Positions 33,130-44,354 of a DNA stretch of 64,000 bases are shown here, piece by piece (position 1 is the stretch's first letter; each line of letters starts with the position of its first letter). The stretch spans positions 25,670,531 through 25,734,530 of the forward strand of contig NC_088910.1 in the NCBI RefSeq assembly GCF_963576675.1, given 5' to 3'. The translations under genes were made by a program, and so were the position numbers. Below the pieces are notes generated by a model. That model was not told the DNA's origin and did not search any database. It saw only the letters and a list, made by a program, of their open reading frames with translations. The DNA is from Euphorbia lathyris (taxonomy: Eukaryota; Streptophyta; Magnoliopsida; Malpighiales; Euphorbiaceae).

Positions 33130-33395
33130 TGGCCAAGCCGATCCTCACAAAAAATAGCCTAGAGGCCTATAGGAGGCACATTACACTCATGACGACCCAA
33201 AGGAAAGGACCTGCGAAGTTCGCAATCTAGTCAGCAGCCTGATTACCTTCACGAAACGTATGAATCAGACTCAGCTCCCAATCTCGACTCTTGTACTCCC
33301 GGCATCTCGTCAATAACCATGCTAATCGGTAGTGCCTGTGAGTCTCTCCATGTATCATCGCTAGGACAATCTGTGAATCAAGCTCCACTTGAATC
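33130..33395 (-). pseudogene. LINE RNase H-type domain remnant
   Basis: The minus-strand translation reads RRIQVELDSQIVLAMIHGET, CREYKSRDWELSLIHTFREG and NQAAD, then a TAG where NxxAD-x-L/W is expected. It ends IANFAGPFLW. The order E-DS (catalytic acidic residues) and H-x3-REGN-x2-AD is that of the RNase H domain near the 3' end of plant LINEs. The 5' part is lost or displaced by the LTR at 33401. It borders the hAT MITE at 33086. It is dead. Confidence 0.7.
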
Positions 33396-33400
33396 CTTCT

Positions 33401-33680
33401 TGTCACGTCCGTGTCTAAAATTTTCAATCTCTATTTTTCGAAATAGATGAGGTTAATTAATTATGAATTTAAGTATATTATAGAATTTAGTTTAATGTTT
33501 TAAGTGTTAATTAAAAGTTTTTTAGTAAATTTTATAAAAAATTAAAATTAAAAGGACCAAAATCATTATTCTTCTAATTAGAAATCATACATATATAATT
33601 ATATGTATACTTTGTACATTCAATTTCATGTGATGCCAAATGAACAAAACGTGGCATCAAATTAATATACACTAAAACCA
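33401..33680 (+). mobile_element. Short gypsy-type solo LTR, 280 bp
   Basis: It begins TGTCACGTCCGTGTC, close to the minus-strand LTR start at 13772, and ends ACTAAAACCA. A 5-bp duplication CTTCT lies at 33396-33400 and 33681-33685. It interrupts the LINE remnant. The short length suggests an internally deleted or different LTR. The right end rests on the duplication and the CA dinucleotide. Confidence 0.55.
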
Positions 33681-34247
33681 CTTCTCAATAATTTAGTTAT
33701 TCTATGTACATATGTCATTATTTAGAATAGAGGTGGCACTCATTTAAGTTTTTTCAAAAACTTGTATCAATTTAGTTTTTCAAAAATGTATATAAAACAT
33801 CCTCTATATATATATTAGACAAGAATATGGTTTGAATTGTTTTTGATACATATTAAATTTTGGGTTAAAGAGTTATTGAGGAAAAATGTATTTTGGCTCA
33901 CAACGGAGTACACCGATTAATTTTCGGTGACTGTCGATTTAGGTCTATTTGTTTAGAAAATGAGATAAAAATGTATAAAAAAAATAAGAAAAATAAGAAC
34001 GAGGTGGCAATCACCAAGGATGAGGTGGCAATAAGATCAACAAGTGGCAAGACATGAAGAAATGAAGCAACATGTGTCAAGATAAGAACCATGAGGTGGA
34101 GACATTAGAAATTGGTGGCAAGATGTAAAGCATGAGGTGGAAGAGCAAGATAAGAAGAATTAGACAAGTGTAGCCTCAAATTTTGTACTTTTAACTTTTG
34201 TAATGATGTAATCTTCTTTTTTGTAATTTCACCTTTGATCTTGTACC

Positions 34248-34254
34248 TATATAA
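34248..34254 (+). promoter_or_regulatory. TATA box of the pararetroviral promoter, copy B
   Basis: TATATAA in the context GTACCTATATAAGGAGAAG, as in copy A, with AATAAA near 34296. Confidence 0.6.
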
Positions 34255-34410
34255 GGAGAAGAAATATGATGTATTAGAGATAACTTGCTTTGAGTAATAA
34301 ACTCTTTCTTTCTCTCCTTCCATGGCTTTCTAAACTCCCATTTTTAACATTCATAGTTGCTAGATACTTAAGTTTAACTTCCGTATAGCATATTAGTTTA
34401 AAAAGATTAA

Positions 34411-37400
34411 GGAGGTGTTTGGTTAGCTAAATTTAAACTATGGAATGGGAATGAGATTGAATCATTCCCTTTGTTAATGTTTGATTAAACAAATATAACT
34501 TGGAATGATAATCTCATTCCCCAACTATAAGAATCCTCGTCACTCCACGTCAATCCCATTTCATTCCTATTCCTATATTGATTTACTAAAAAAAAAATAA
34601 TACATCTCCACGTTTTTATCAAAAACCCACTACCATAACCATTCAAATCATGCTTATTTTTTGTTTTTTCAAAATGATTATTTCTTTTTGTTGGTAAGAA
34701 ATGAATGCTTACATTATATTATATTTTATATATCACTAATATTTATGTTATATACTAATGTTTGTTTTTATTTTCAATTTATAATACCATTTTTTATTTA
34801 TAATAATAAAATTATCAATAAAGAACATTAATTTTATTTTAATATACTATTTTTTATTTGTATTAGAATATCTATTTTTAGATGCTGGCTACTGTTACTT
34901 TCTTTTTACAAGAAAGTAAATATACTTTGCTCTACATACTGTTGATTAAAATTAGAATAGATCCCATCCATTAATTGATTTTGACAGGCTAAATCGGTAA
35001 CAATTTAATTGAACTTTCTTCTCTATTTTTTTTTTCTTTTGCACGTTGCTTCCTCTCCACTTATTATAGATGAATTTTTGAAATTCTAGATTGTAAAAGA
35101 ATAAAACAATGGCTTAAACTACTATTTGGTCCTTGTACTATCCAAAAACAGTTAATTTGATTATTAACTTATTATTTGATCACATTTAGTCTCTAACTTA
35201 TTCCAATTATTGAAATTTTATTTAATTTGAATAGAGATTTAACAGAATCATTATCTTATTGACAATTAATAATATTTTGACACTTATACATAAATTTTAA
35301 TTTAGGAATTTGTTTTTAATTTTTAATTTTTTTAATCTAATTAATTATTTTCACATACGAAAATATGTTGCAAATAAACTTTAAGATGTGCGATGTGTCA
35401 AGTCCATGTGAAAATAGAGTTTTACGTAAAACCTATGAATTTTAAGTAAATCTTTTATTTTAAGACATAATTTACGTAAGGTTTGACTAAATTTACGTAA
35501 CTTTGTTATTTTAGGAGAAAAAATCCACAAACCTTGTGAAAATTATAGTTTTACGTAAAACCTATGAATTTTACGTAAATCTTTTATTTTAAGACATAAT
35601 TTACGTAAGGTTTGACTAAATTTACGTAACTTTGTTATTTTAGAAGAAAAAATCCAAAAACCTTGTGAAAATTAGAGTTTTACGTAAAACCTTTGAACTT
35701 TACGTAAATATTTTATTTTTAAATATAATTTACGTATAGTTTAACTAAATTTACGTAACCTTTTTATTTTAGGAGAAAAAAATTCACAAACCTTATGGAA
35801 ATAGAGTTTTACGTAAAACCTATGAATTTTACGTAAATCTTTTATTTTTTGACATAATTTACGTAAGGTTTGACTAAATTTACGTAACCTTGTTATTTTA
35901 AGAGAAAAAATCCACAAACCTTGTGAAAATTAGAGTTTTACGTAAAACCTTTGAATTTACGTAAATATTTTATTTTTAGATATAATTTACTTATAGTTTG
36001 ACTAAATTTACGTAACCTTTTTATTTTAGGAGAAAAAATTCACAAACCTTGTCAAAATAGAGTTTTACGTAAAACCTATGGATTTTACGTAAATCTTTTA
36101 TTTTTAGACATAATTTACGTAAGGTTTAACTAAATTTACGTAACCCTTTTACTTTAGGAGAAAAATCCACAAACATTGTGAAAATTAGAGTTTTACGTAA
36201 AACCTTTGAACTTTATGTAAATATTTTATTTTTAGATATAATTTACGTATAGTTTGACTAAATCTACGTAACCTTTTTATTTTAGGACAAAACAATTCAC
36301 AAACCTTGTGAAAATAGAGTTTTACGTAAAACCTATTAATTTTACGTAAATCTTTTATTTTAAGACATAATTTACGTAAGGTTTGACTAAATTTACGTAA
36401 CTTTGTTATTTTAGGAGAAAAAATCCACAAACCTTGTGAAAATTAGAGTTTTACGTAAAACCTTTGAACTTTACGAAAATATTTTATTTTTAAATATAAT
36501 TTACGTATAGTTTAACTAAATTTACGTAACCTATTTATTTTAGGAGAAAAAAATTCACAAACCTTGTGAAAATATAGTTTTACGTAAAACCTATGAATTT
36601 TACGTAAATCTTTTATTTTTAGACATAATTTACGTAAGGTTTGACTAAATTTACGTAACTTTGTTATTTTAGGAGAAAAAATCCACAAACCTTGTGAAAA
36701 TTAGAGTTTTACGTAAAACCTTTGAACTTTACGTAAATATTTTATTTTTAAATATAATTTACGTATAGTTTAACTAAATATACGTAACCTTTTTATTTTA
36801 GGAGAAAAAAATTCACAAATCTTGTGAAAATAGAGTTTTACATAAAACCTATGAATTTTACGTAAATCTTTTATTTTTTGACATAATTTACGTAAGGTTT
36901 GACTACATTTACATAACCTTGTTATTTTAGGAGAAAAAATCCACAAACCTTGTGAAAATTAGAGTTTTACGTAAAACCTTTGAATTTATGTAAATATTTT
37001 ATTTTTAGATATAATTTACGTATAGTTTGACTAAATTTACGTAACCTTTTTATTTTAGGATAAAAAATTTTATAAACCTTGTGAAAATAGAGTTTTACAT
37101 AAAACCTATGACTTTTACGTAAATCTTTTATATTTAGACATAATTTACGTAAGGTTTGACTAAATTTACGTAACCCTTTTACTTTAGGAGAAAAATCCAC
37201 AAACCTTGTGAAAATCAGAGTTTTACGTAAACCTTTGAACTTTACGTAAATCTTTTATTTTAAGACATAATTTACGTAAGGTTTGACTAAATTTATGTAA
37301 CTTTGTTATTTTAGGAGAAAAAATCCACAAACCTTGTGAAAATTAGAGTTTTACGTAAAACCATTGAACTTTACGTAAATATTTTATTTTTAAATATAAT

Positions 37401-38950
37401 TTACGTATAGTTTAACTAAATTTACGTAACCTTGTTATTTTAGGAGAAAAAAATTCACAAACCTTGTGAAAATATAGTTTTACGTAAAACCTATGAATTT
37501 TACGTAAATCTTTTATTTTTTGACATAATTTACGTAAGATTTGACTAAATTTACGTAACCCTGTTATTTTAGAAGAAAAAATCCACAAACCTTGTGAAAA
37601 TTAGAGTTTTACGTAAATATTTTATTTTTAGATATAATTTACGTATAGTTTGACTAAATTTACGTAACCTTTTTATTTTAGGAGAAAAAAATTCACAAAC
37701 CTTGTGAAAATAGAGTTTTACGTAAAACCTATGAATTTTACGTAAATCTTTTTTTAAGACATAATTTACGTAAGGTTTGACTAAATTTACGTAACCCTTT
37801 TACTTTAGGAGAAAAATCCACAAACACTGTGAAAATTAGAGTTTTACATAAAACCTTTGAACTTTACGTAAATATTTTAATTTTTAGATATAATTTACGT
37901 ATAGTTTGACTAAATTACGTAACCTTTTTATTTTAGGAGAAAAAAATTCACAAACCTTGTGAAAATAGAGTTTTACGTAAAACCTATAAACTTTACGTAA
38001 ATCTTTTATTTTAAGACATAACTTACGTAAGGTTTGACTAAATTTACATAATCTTGTTATTTTAGGAGGAAAAAAATCCACAAACCTTATAAAAATTAGA
38101 GTTTTACGTAAAACCTTTGAACTTTACGTAAATCTTTTATTTTTAGATATAATTTATGTATAGTTTGACTAAATTTACGTAACCTTTTTATTTTAGGAGA
38201 AAAAAATTCACAAAACTTGTGAAAATAGAGTTTTACGTAAAATCTATGAATTTTACGTAAATCTTTTATTTTATTAATCCCTATGTTAAATATCTAACAT
38301 TTAGTTTACTTCTCGTATTTTAATAATATATTGTTTAGTTCTTATTTTTTATTTTGATCAACAGTTTTGTCACTTAAATTTTTATTAAACAGATTAGTTC
38401 CTCTATAAAGGACTAAACTGTTGAATTGAGCTAAAATTAAGGACCGAATAGTATATTATTAACATATAATGACTAAATAGTGATTAGATTAAATTATAGG
38501 GACTCATATATTATTTACCTTGTAATTAATAATCTTTAAATTTTCCATAATTAAATATTACCTGCAATAGCAGGTTACCTTTTTATTAATTTTAATTAAC
38601 ATTATTTTTATTAATACATGTCTAATTACTATTGGATACTAAAACAAAGTATGGCTACTTTATTTTCCAACAAAGTAACCATAGAATTTACCAATATCAC
38701 TTAATATTTTTTATATTTATTTTTTAATTAATGTTACAATAATAATTATTTGCTAAATTATTTTTAATGAATATTATATTTATTCCGAATTTAATTATTA
38801 AAGAACCAAACAGCTTCAACGAGAATCTAATTCCGATTCCGGACTGAACCAAACAAAATAAATAAATAGTCATTCCGATTCTGATTCCGCTACATTCTGA
38901 TTCTGTTTCCGTTTCCGTTTCCGATTCCGAAGTTTAAACCAAACGCACCC
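34411..38950. mobile_element. TAA-flanked (PIF/Harbinger-type) non-autonomous element carrying a satellite, 4540 bp
   Basis: The left end is GGAGGTGTTTGGTTAGC; the right end is AACCAAACGCACCC, whose complement is GGGTGCGTTTGGTT. TAA stands on both sides (34408-34410, 38951-38953). Copy A at 6500 shows the empty site AAAGATTAAGAGTTATAAAG. The termini share GTTTGGTT and the TAA target with the MITE at 208. No transposase is seen. About 63% of the element is the TTTACGTAAA satellite. The flanks (34430-35400, 38280-38940) are AT-rich, and the last 100 bp are ATTCCGATTCC repeats. Confidence 0.85.
35407..38272 (-). repeat. TTTACGTAAA satellite, locus 2: about 22 monomers of 129 bp in dimeric order
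   Basis: GTTTTACGTAAAACC starts recur about every 127-129 bp (35419, 35548, 35677, 35806, 35935, 36062, 36190, 36319, 36448 and on). Each monomer has four ACGT cores in TTTACGTAA contexts. Two monomer types mostly alternate. Type A has ACCTATGAATT, GACATAATTTACGTAAGG and AAATCCACAAACC. Type B has ACCTTTGAACT, ATATAATTTACGTATAG and AAATTCACAAACC. This gives a repeat of about 258 bp. The reverse complement matches the repeat at 2108-3085. The minus-strand ORFs here are repeat artefacts. Confidence 0.9.
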
Positions 38951-39293
38951 TAAGAGTTATAAAGCAACCATAATTATCCTTCAGAAGAATCCAAGAGGTG
39001 TGTAGAGATGCTGGAACACAGCCATAGCCCATGATGATGAAGACAGAGTGTCAGACAGAGTTCAGAAGTCTCCACCGAGGATTACTTTGAAAGGTATATC
39101 AGAGTTTCTCTATAACTCTTGTTCTAATTAAATTAATTTGTTATAATTAGTTAAACTTAAAGATTTAATATATTATGGATGTTAAATTTCATTTAAAAAT
39201 GTTTACTTCAATGTTCGTTTGTCTTCCTACCCTTTTTAGGGTCATAAGAGCGATCCTGCACACATCGGAGCTTGCACACATCAGAAATAAACA

Positions 39294-40536
39294 GATCACA
39301 ACGATGACTTTTCAGTGACCGACGACGACATTTCGGTAACAATATTTTAAATCCAAATTATTTTTAAAATGTTATCGGTATGATTTTGAGTAAGTTTAGT
39401 TCTAGTAGTTTCGTAAAATTTTAACAGATTTAGATTTACGATTAATAATTTATCGTCTATGGATAATTCATATAAAATTTAGATAATTGTTCTTTATATT
39501 TATCGAAGTGAAATTTAATTCGGTATTAATAGGCTTTTAGCAGTGTCACGAGTTTAAACGTATAATCGGTCGGAAATAATTACATTGGTTTAAGATTACT
39601 ATCTCAATGACCGAAAATAATTCAATAAGATTTTTTTATTATTATTTTAAATCTTATGGATAAAATAGTTTAAGCAAAAGTTGAAGTTATAAATTAGAAG
39701 GTCTAATGCTAATATTTACCAATTAGAGTCGGTATTGATATTTACTAATTAGAGTCGGTCTAAAGTAAAATATACAATTGAATATATAATTGGTACATGA
39801 ATTTGAATATAAAATTAGTAAAAATAGACATATGATAATATAACGAGTCCAACGCTATATTCGGTCTAAAATAGTTATTCCAGTGACAGATAAAAATAAG
39901 TTTCGGTCTTAAATTATTTAAGTGGCTTTAAATACGTTTTATTAAATTGTTTAAAATATTTATATTCTTTTGATTTTCATTATTTGAAGAATAATTATTT
40001 ATTATTGTGGTATTTTGAAAATTGGGTTGGAAAATGAATTTGACTATATTTATGCCAATTGTTTTGGATTGAGAAAACTGTTGCAGTTATTGTTGTTATT
40101 ATTTTGGATTGAAGTCCAAATATGATTTTTATGAGTTGTGATATTTTGAAAAATAAATAAAATGGTTTTGTCCATCTAGGATTGCCCGGGGTAGGGGTAG
40201 TAGTTGTAAGACCATACCTAAGGGCGGTATGGCCAGAGTGCACGGCTGGTAGTCCTAACGTTAGGCAAGACGAGATATGAATGAGATATCTTGATTATTG
40301 ATATTATTGATGATATGAGAAACTACACGGGTGGAATTCGAGGATGGACATATACGAATTTTGTATTACGTTTTGAAAATGCTTGATGATTTGAAATATA
40401 ATGTTTTACGTTTGCTTGATTACAAGTTGGTTTGTTAAAGCAATTTATTTGATTACGAGTTGGTTTGGTAAAACGTTTATTTGATTACGAATTGGTTTGA
40501 TAAAACGTTGATTCGATTTGATTCGTTTTGATAAAA

Positions 40537-40573
<37 letters not shown>

Positions 40574-40881
40574 TATAGTAATAAAGTGAAGTATACAGTT
40601 AAATGTTTAACGTGTCAATCAACGTCTCAATAAGTTAAGAGAACTACCTAAAATAGATAGAGCTATGTGGCTTTGATTCCCGATTTAAAGATTAAAAGAT
40701 GTTCGGGATACGTAGGAAGCTTGATAGAATTATCAAGTTCAAGCCAAATAATTAAATAAAACTTTAGGTAGTCCAAATAAATTTTTATCTATCAGAAAGT
40801 AAGTTTGTCCTTTAGATTGCTAGAAATTCGTTATTTTGTTTTCCATTCATACCCGATGCCGTTTAGGGTCGGGTGTGACAC
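39294..40881 (-). mobile_element. Probable gypsy-type LTR, reverse orientation
   Basis: The minus strand begins at 40881 with TGTCACACCCGACCCTAAAC, a typical start of Tekay-like LTRs. The stretch is noncoding and includes GATTGCCCGGGGTAGGGGTA and a microsatellite (AT)n at 40539-40569. The other end is taken as the point where viral copy B stops matching. I could not find a clean target duplication, so the exact left edge is uncertain. Confidence 0.5.
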
Positions 40882-41393
40882 TTCCGTAACCTCTATCTCA
40901 AGCCATTTTAACATAAAATAGAGACCCCAGAGCTCGACTAATACTGCTGTACTAATTAATATTAATAGGTGAACAAGTTTAAAAATAAATTTTCTCGTCA
41001 AACCCAAAAAATATGTGTGAATTGAGAGAGATAAAGAAAGGAAAAAGAAAGAAAAAGAGAACACACATACAGAAATTAAATAGACTATAACTTGACCCTT
41101 AAAAAAAGACTATAAATTGACCACCTGGGTTTAAGAGTATGACTTCACACATGGGTTTCATCACTGGTGCTAATCCCAAAACCCTAAATCCCTACTCCCT
41201 GAACCCTTATCAAGAAAATTGTGCTTTAATGGAGCATGTAGGACTTGACTCAGAGATGAACAGGCTGCGTCACGTGTGTGTGAGGAAAGAGGCTTGAGAA
41301 GTAACGACATTAGAGGTATAAATACTTCAATCCTTCGTAAGTTTGTTGTTCATTCATAATAAATAAATTCCTAATTAAAGAAAAGAAAGTTGG
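40882..41393 (+). other. Noncoding sequence upstream of the rhomboid exon
   Basis: It includes GCGTCACGTGTG (CACGTG-like box, near 41269) and GTATAAATACTT (TATA-like, 41318-41325), about 70 nt before the ATG at 41394. It may be the ancestral promoter of the rhomboid gene. The left part is AT-rich without features. Confidence 0.45.
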
Positions 41394-41627
41394 ATGACGG
41401 CAAGGGTTGGGGATGGGGATGACATGGAAAAAGGAGGAGGTTCAAAGAGCAAGGGAAGCAACACTTCATGGCTGATGCCGATCTTTCTAGTGGCTAATCT
41501 TGGTATGTTCTTTACTTCTATGTACCTGAATAACTGTCCTCACCATTTCCATTCTCAATGTGTTGGTAGGTTTCTTAGAAGGTTCTCTTTCGAGCCTCTT
41601 AGAGATAATCCTGCTTTGGGGCCGTAG
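41394..41627 (+). pseudogene. Rhomboid-like protease, first exon only
   Basis: The ATG at 41394 encodes 77 residues. A polar N-terminus is followed by a membrane segment ([20 protein letters not shown]). Then comes [20 protein letters not shown] and [12 protein letters not shown], which resembles the N-terminal part of plant RHOMBOID-like (RBL) intramembrane serine proteases just before the conserved GP/LGPSS. The stop codon is the first three bases of an inserted hAT-like repeat (TAGGATGTAAACGAG). The catalytic GxSx and H transmembrane helices are absent from the window. It is a truncated gene or captured exon; the family call is from memory. Confidence 0.65.
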
Positions 41628-42650
41628 GATGTAAACGAGTCGAGCCGAGCCCGAACGTAGGTAGTCTCTGTATTGGCCCGTTAATATATCGAGCTGAGCC
41701 CTCTCGAACCGAGCTTTAACCAAGTGAGCTTTGATCAAATTTGACCAAACGGGCTTTGATCGAATTTGTTCATTTTCCTCTTTTCAATGTCAAATATTGA
41801 AGAAATTAAGAGCCATTGAGTGGTGAGGAGTCATAAATTAGCACCAAGAATGGAGGTTTGTTACATCTATTTGGTTGCATATCGAGATTATTTATGTTCT
41901 TGGAAATCACCACCCACAACATATACTAAAATAGTTTGTAGTTGTATTTGATAGCACCACCGATAATCTAAGGACGTGAATATTACCTAGATTTCTTCTC
42001 AAAGTTTGTAGTTTTGTGTTTTGCATTGACATGTGATGGAGAGTATGATTTATAATATTCATATAACTTGGGATGTAAATGAGTGGAGCTGAGCCCAAAC
42101 CTAGCTAGTCTCGGTATTGGCTCGTTAATATCTCGAGCCGAGTCTTCTCGAATCGAGCTTTGACCAATTTGTTACTTTGAGCTCTTTAGTGAGGAAGAGT
42201 TGTAAGTAAGCACCAAGAATGGAGGCTTGTTATATGTATTTGGTTTTAAGCTGAGATTATTCATGTTCTTACAAATTTGATGTCCTTGGTCTTAATTGGC
42301 ATCGGTTTTGAGCACCAATTCAGATTCAGTACGTGTCTTTTGAAATTGTGCTATGAGATTCAAATGTGTATATTCCATTATACTAAGCTCTTAATTCTCT
42401 CCTATAATTATCATGCATTTTGATTTATATTTATTATGATATGATTGCTTTTGTTATTTATCATAAATTTGCAGCTGGCGTTGGTGCCATATATTTGTTG
42501 TCTTGATTTTATAGGAGCATGTTTTTATCTATGTTTGTTCGAGATAACATATATGTTGGTTCCTCCAGTGCATTTTTTAGCTTTTTTAGGGCGATGCTTT
42601 ATGAATTGATTACAAACTAGCAACTTTACATGAAAAGTTGTTGAGAGAGT
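41625..42650. repeat. hAT-like TAGGRTGTAAACGAG repeat block, copy 1
   Basis: It begins TAGGATGTAAACGAGTCGAG. An internal second copy of the same head is at about 42071 (GGATGTAAATGAGTGGAGCT), followed by AGTCTCGGTATTGGC and CACCAAGAATGGAGG words. The whole block recurs at 44355-45442. Compared with that copy it lacks about 60 bp near 41910. Start and base composition resemble hAT-derived repeats, but a clear partner end was not found. Confidence 0.6.
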
Positions 42651-42857
42651 GTAATCTCAAAATTGTCAATTCATTGGTCTTTGAAGCATCTAGGAAATGA
42701 AATTTGAATATACTATATTTTATCAATTTCAGGTTCCACATATTTGACATGTTTAATACTAACTAGAATTTGTTTGGTTGTTAGAGGTTCATAGTAGCCT
42801 TAATCATGGTTTTCGGGAGATGATGAAAATGATAAGTGCCAATTGTCCACTACTTAA

Positions 42858-43124
42858 GGGCTTGATTGGATGAAGGGTAGGGAAGGGTTAATAAAGGAAG
42901 GACATGGAAAGGTAGGGAAAGGGAAGAAATGGTAATTTCTAACCCTTCCAAACCCACCAAATTGGAGGGTTCAAAATTGGATGCAATTTGTTAAAAAGAA
43001 ACCCTTAAAACCCCTCCAAACCTTTACCCTCCTAATTTTTTTTGTGTTCCAAACATGAGTTTCTATCAACCCTTACTAACCCTTCCCTTACTAACCCCTC
43101 TAAACCCTCCATCCAATCAAGCCC
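42858..43124. mobile_element. Tourist-type MITE, 267 bp
   Basis: The ends are GGGCTTGATTGGATGAAGGG and, in complement, GGGCTTGATTGGATGGAGGG. TAA flanks it at 42855-42857 and 43125-43127. The interior is rich in AAACCCTTCC-like words and is non-coding. Confidence 0.88.
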
Positions 43125-43273
43125 TAAGTTATGTACCAACCTCAGGATGGAACCATAGACAAAACCAGTTCTTGGGAGAGACTGAATTTAATTGCTTGTA
43201 AATGGTTGGTTTTGTGATTATGAAATATTGCTCTATACATTTTGAAATTAAAAAAACTTAGGATTATCGTCAT

Positions 43274-44200
43274 CAGGGCCGGTCCTGGTAATTTACGGAC
43301 CCTAGGCAGAATAATAAATAAAGGCCCATTTAATAAAAAATATTACTGTGTGATATACCGCGTGTTAAAAATTGTGTCATACGGCAAAATAATTAACAAA
43401 TCAATTAACTTTTCATCCAAAATGGGTTAAATGTCACTTATGGAAATAATTCAACGGAAAAATGTTACGAAATAATATGACAAAATTTTAGATACCACAA
43501 AAGCCAAATATGAATGTAATTCTTAAATTAACCCTCAATCTATATTCAAAAGATCAATTGGACCTCTTTTAAGTTTAAAATATTAATTATTTGGATCTTT
43601 TAAAACCTAAATAATTTTTAGAACTTTTTACATGAATATCACAATTCGTTACAAAATTACAATTAAATTACTTTTCTATAATGTCATTTTTTTCATATAT
43701 AAGAAATAAATTATAATTTTATAAACCTTAATTTTTAAAATATATTAAAAATAATAATTTTATTTATTTGAGTATGATTTGATATGATTGTAAATAAGTT
43801 TTTAAAAATAATTTCTATGTAAATTCTAATTTTAATATTTGCGTAATTTTTTTTTTAATTTTAAGATAAAAAAAATTGATTTCTACAGATACTACTCTTA
43901 CTGTGGGCGTATATAAAAAAATATGCAGCTACAGCTACTACTCTTATTGTGGGCGTATATAAAAAAAATATGCAGCTACAGCTCTTAGAATATATAAAAA
44001 ATATGCAAATACCACGGATCGAACACAAAACCTTAAAATAGGAAAGGCAAACTTTTACCACCAAAACACTTATGGACTTTGATATAATTTTCGTTTTTTA
44101 CACTATATATATATTATACACCTAATAAAATATTTGGGCCCCCTTATAGCATTGGGCCCTAGGTCATGGCACTCCTGGCCTAGGCCCAGGGCCGGCCCTG
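43274..44200. mobile_element. hAT-type non-autonomous element, 927 bp
   Basis: It begins CAGGGCCGGTCCTGG and ends CCAGGGCCGGCCCTG. A perfect 8-bp duplication ATCGTCAT lies at 43266-43273 and 44201-44208, which is diagnostic of hAT. Inside are two tandem copies of about 53 bp (43883-43985: CTACTCTTACTGTGGGCGTA and relatives). Near 44015-44075 a minus-strand tRNA-like segment has a B-box TGTGTTCGATCC, perhaps a SINE head. No transposase. Confidence 0.85.
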
Positions 44201-44354
44201 ATCGTCATTATACTTGACAATTATAATTGGATCTAAAAAAGGTTACTACGGAGCTCTGTTTTTCTAATTTGCTAATAATCCATATTGTTTTTCCATTATA
44301 TTTGCCTATATTGCTTTTTAAAGTTTGTAGTTTTTATGGTTGGTGTTGGCATGC

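Larger units (their letters stand above)
33805..39293 (+). other. Endogenous pararetrovirus noncoding region, copy B
   Basis: It matches copy A (5110-7950) in the same order and orientation, from the ATATATTAGA boundary through GGCTCACAACGGAGTACACC, the TATA box, the leader and GGGTCATAAGAGCGATCCTG. The match is lost just before the primer-binding site, where unrelated sequence or an LTR starts. It lacks the two Mutator elements of copy A but has a 4540-bp TAA-flanked element (34411-38950). Together A and B suggest a tandem or rearranged viral integrant whose RT half is missing. Confidence 0.7.

Noticed and set aside
36185..38081. Minus-strand frames of 65-81 codons with similar sequences
   Set aside because: They repeat with the 129-bp satellite period, so they are shadows of the repeat rather than a gene family.
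35407..38272. CRISPR-like regular repeats
   Set aside because: The repeats are contiguous with no unique spacers, and the DNA is from a plant.
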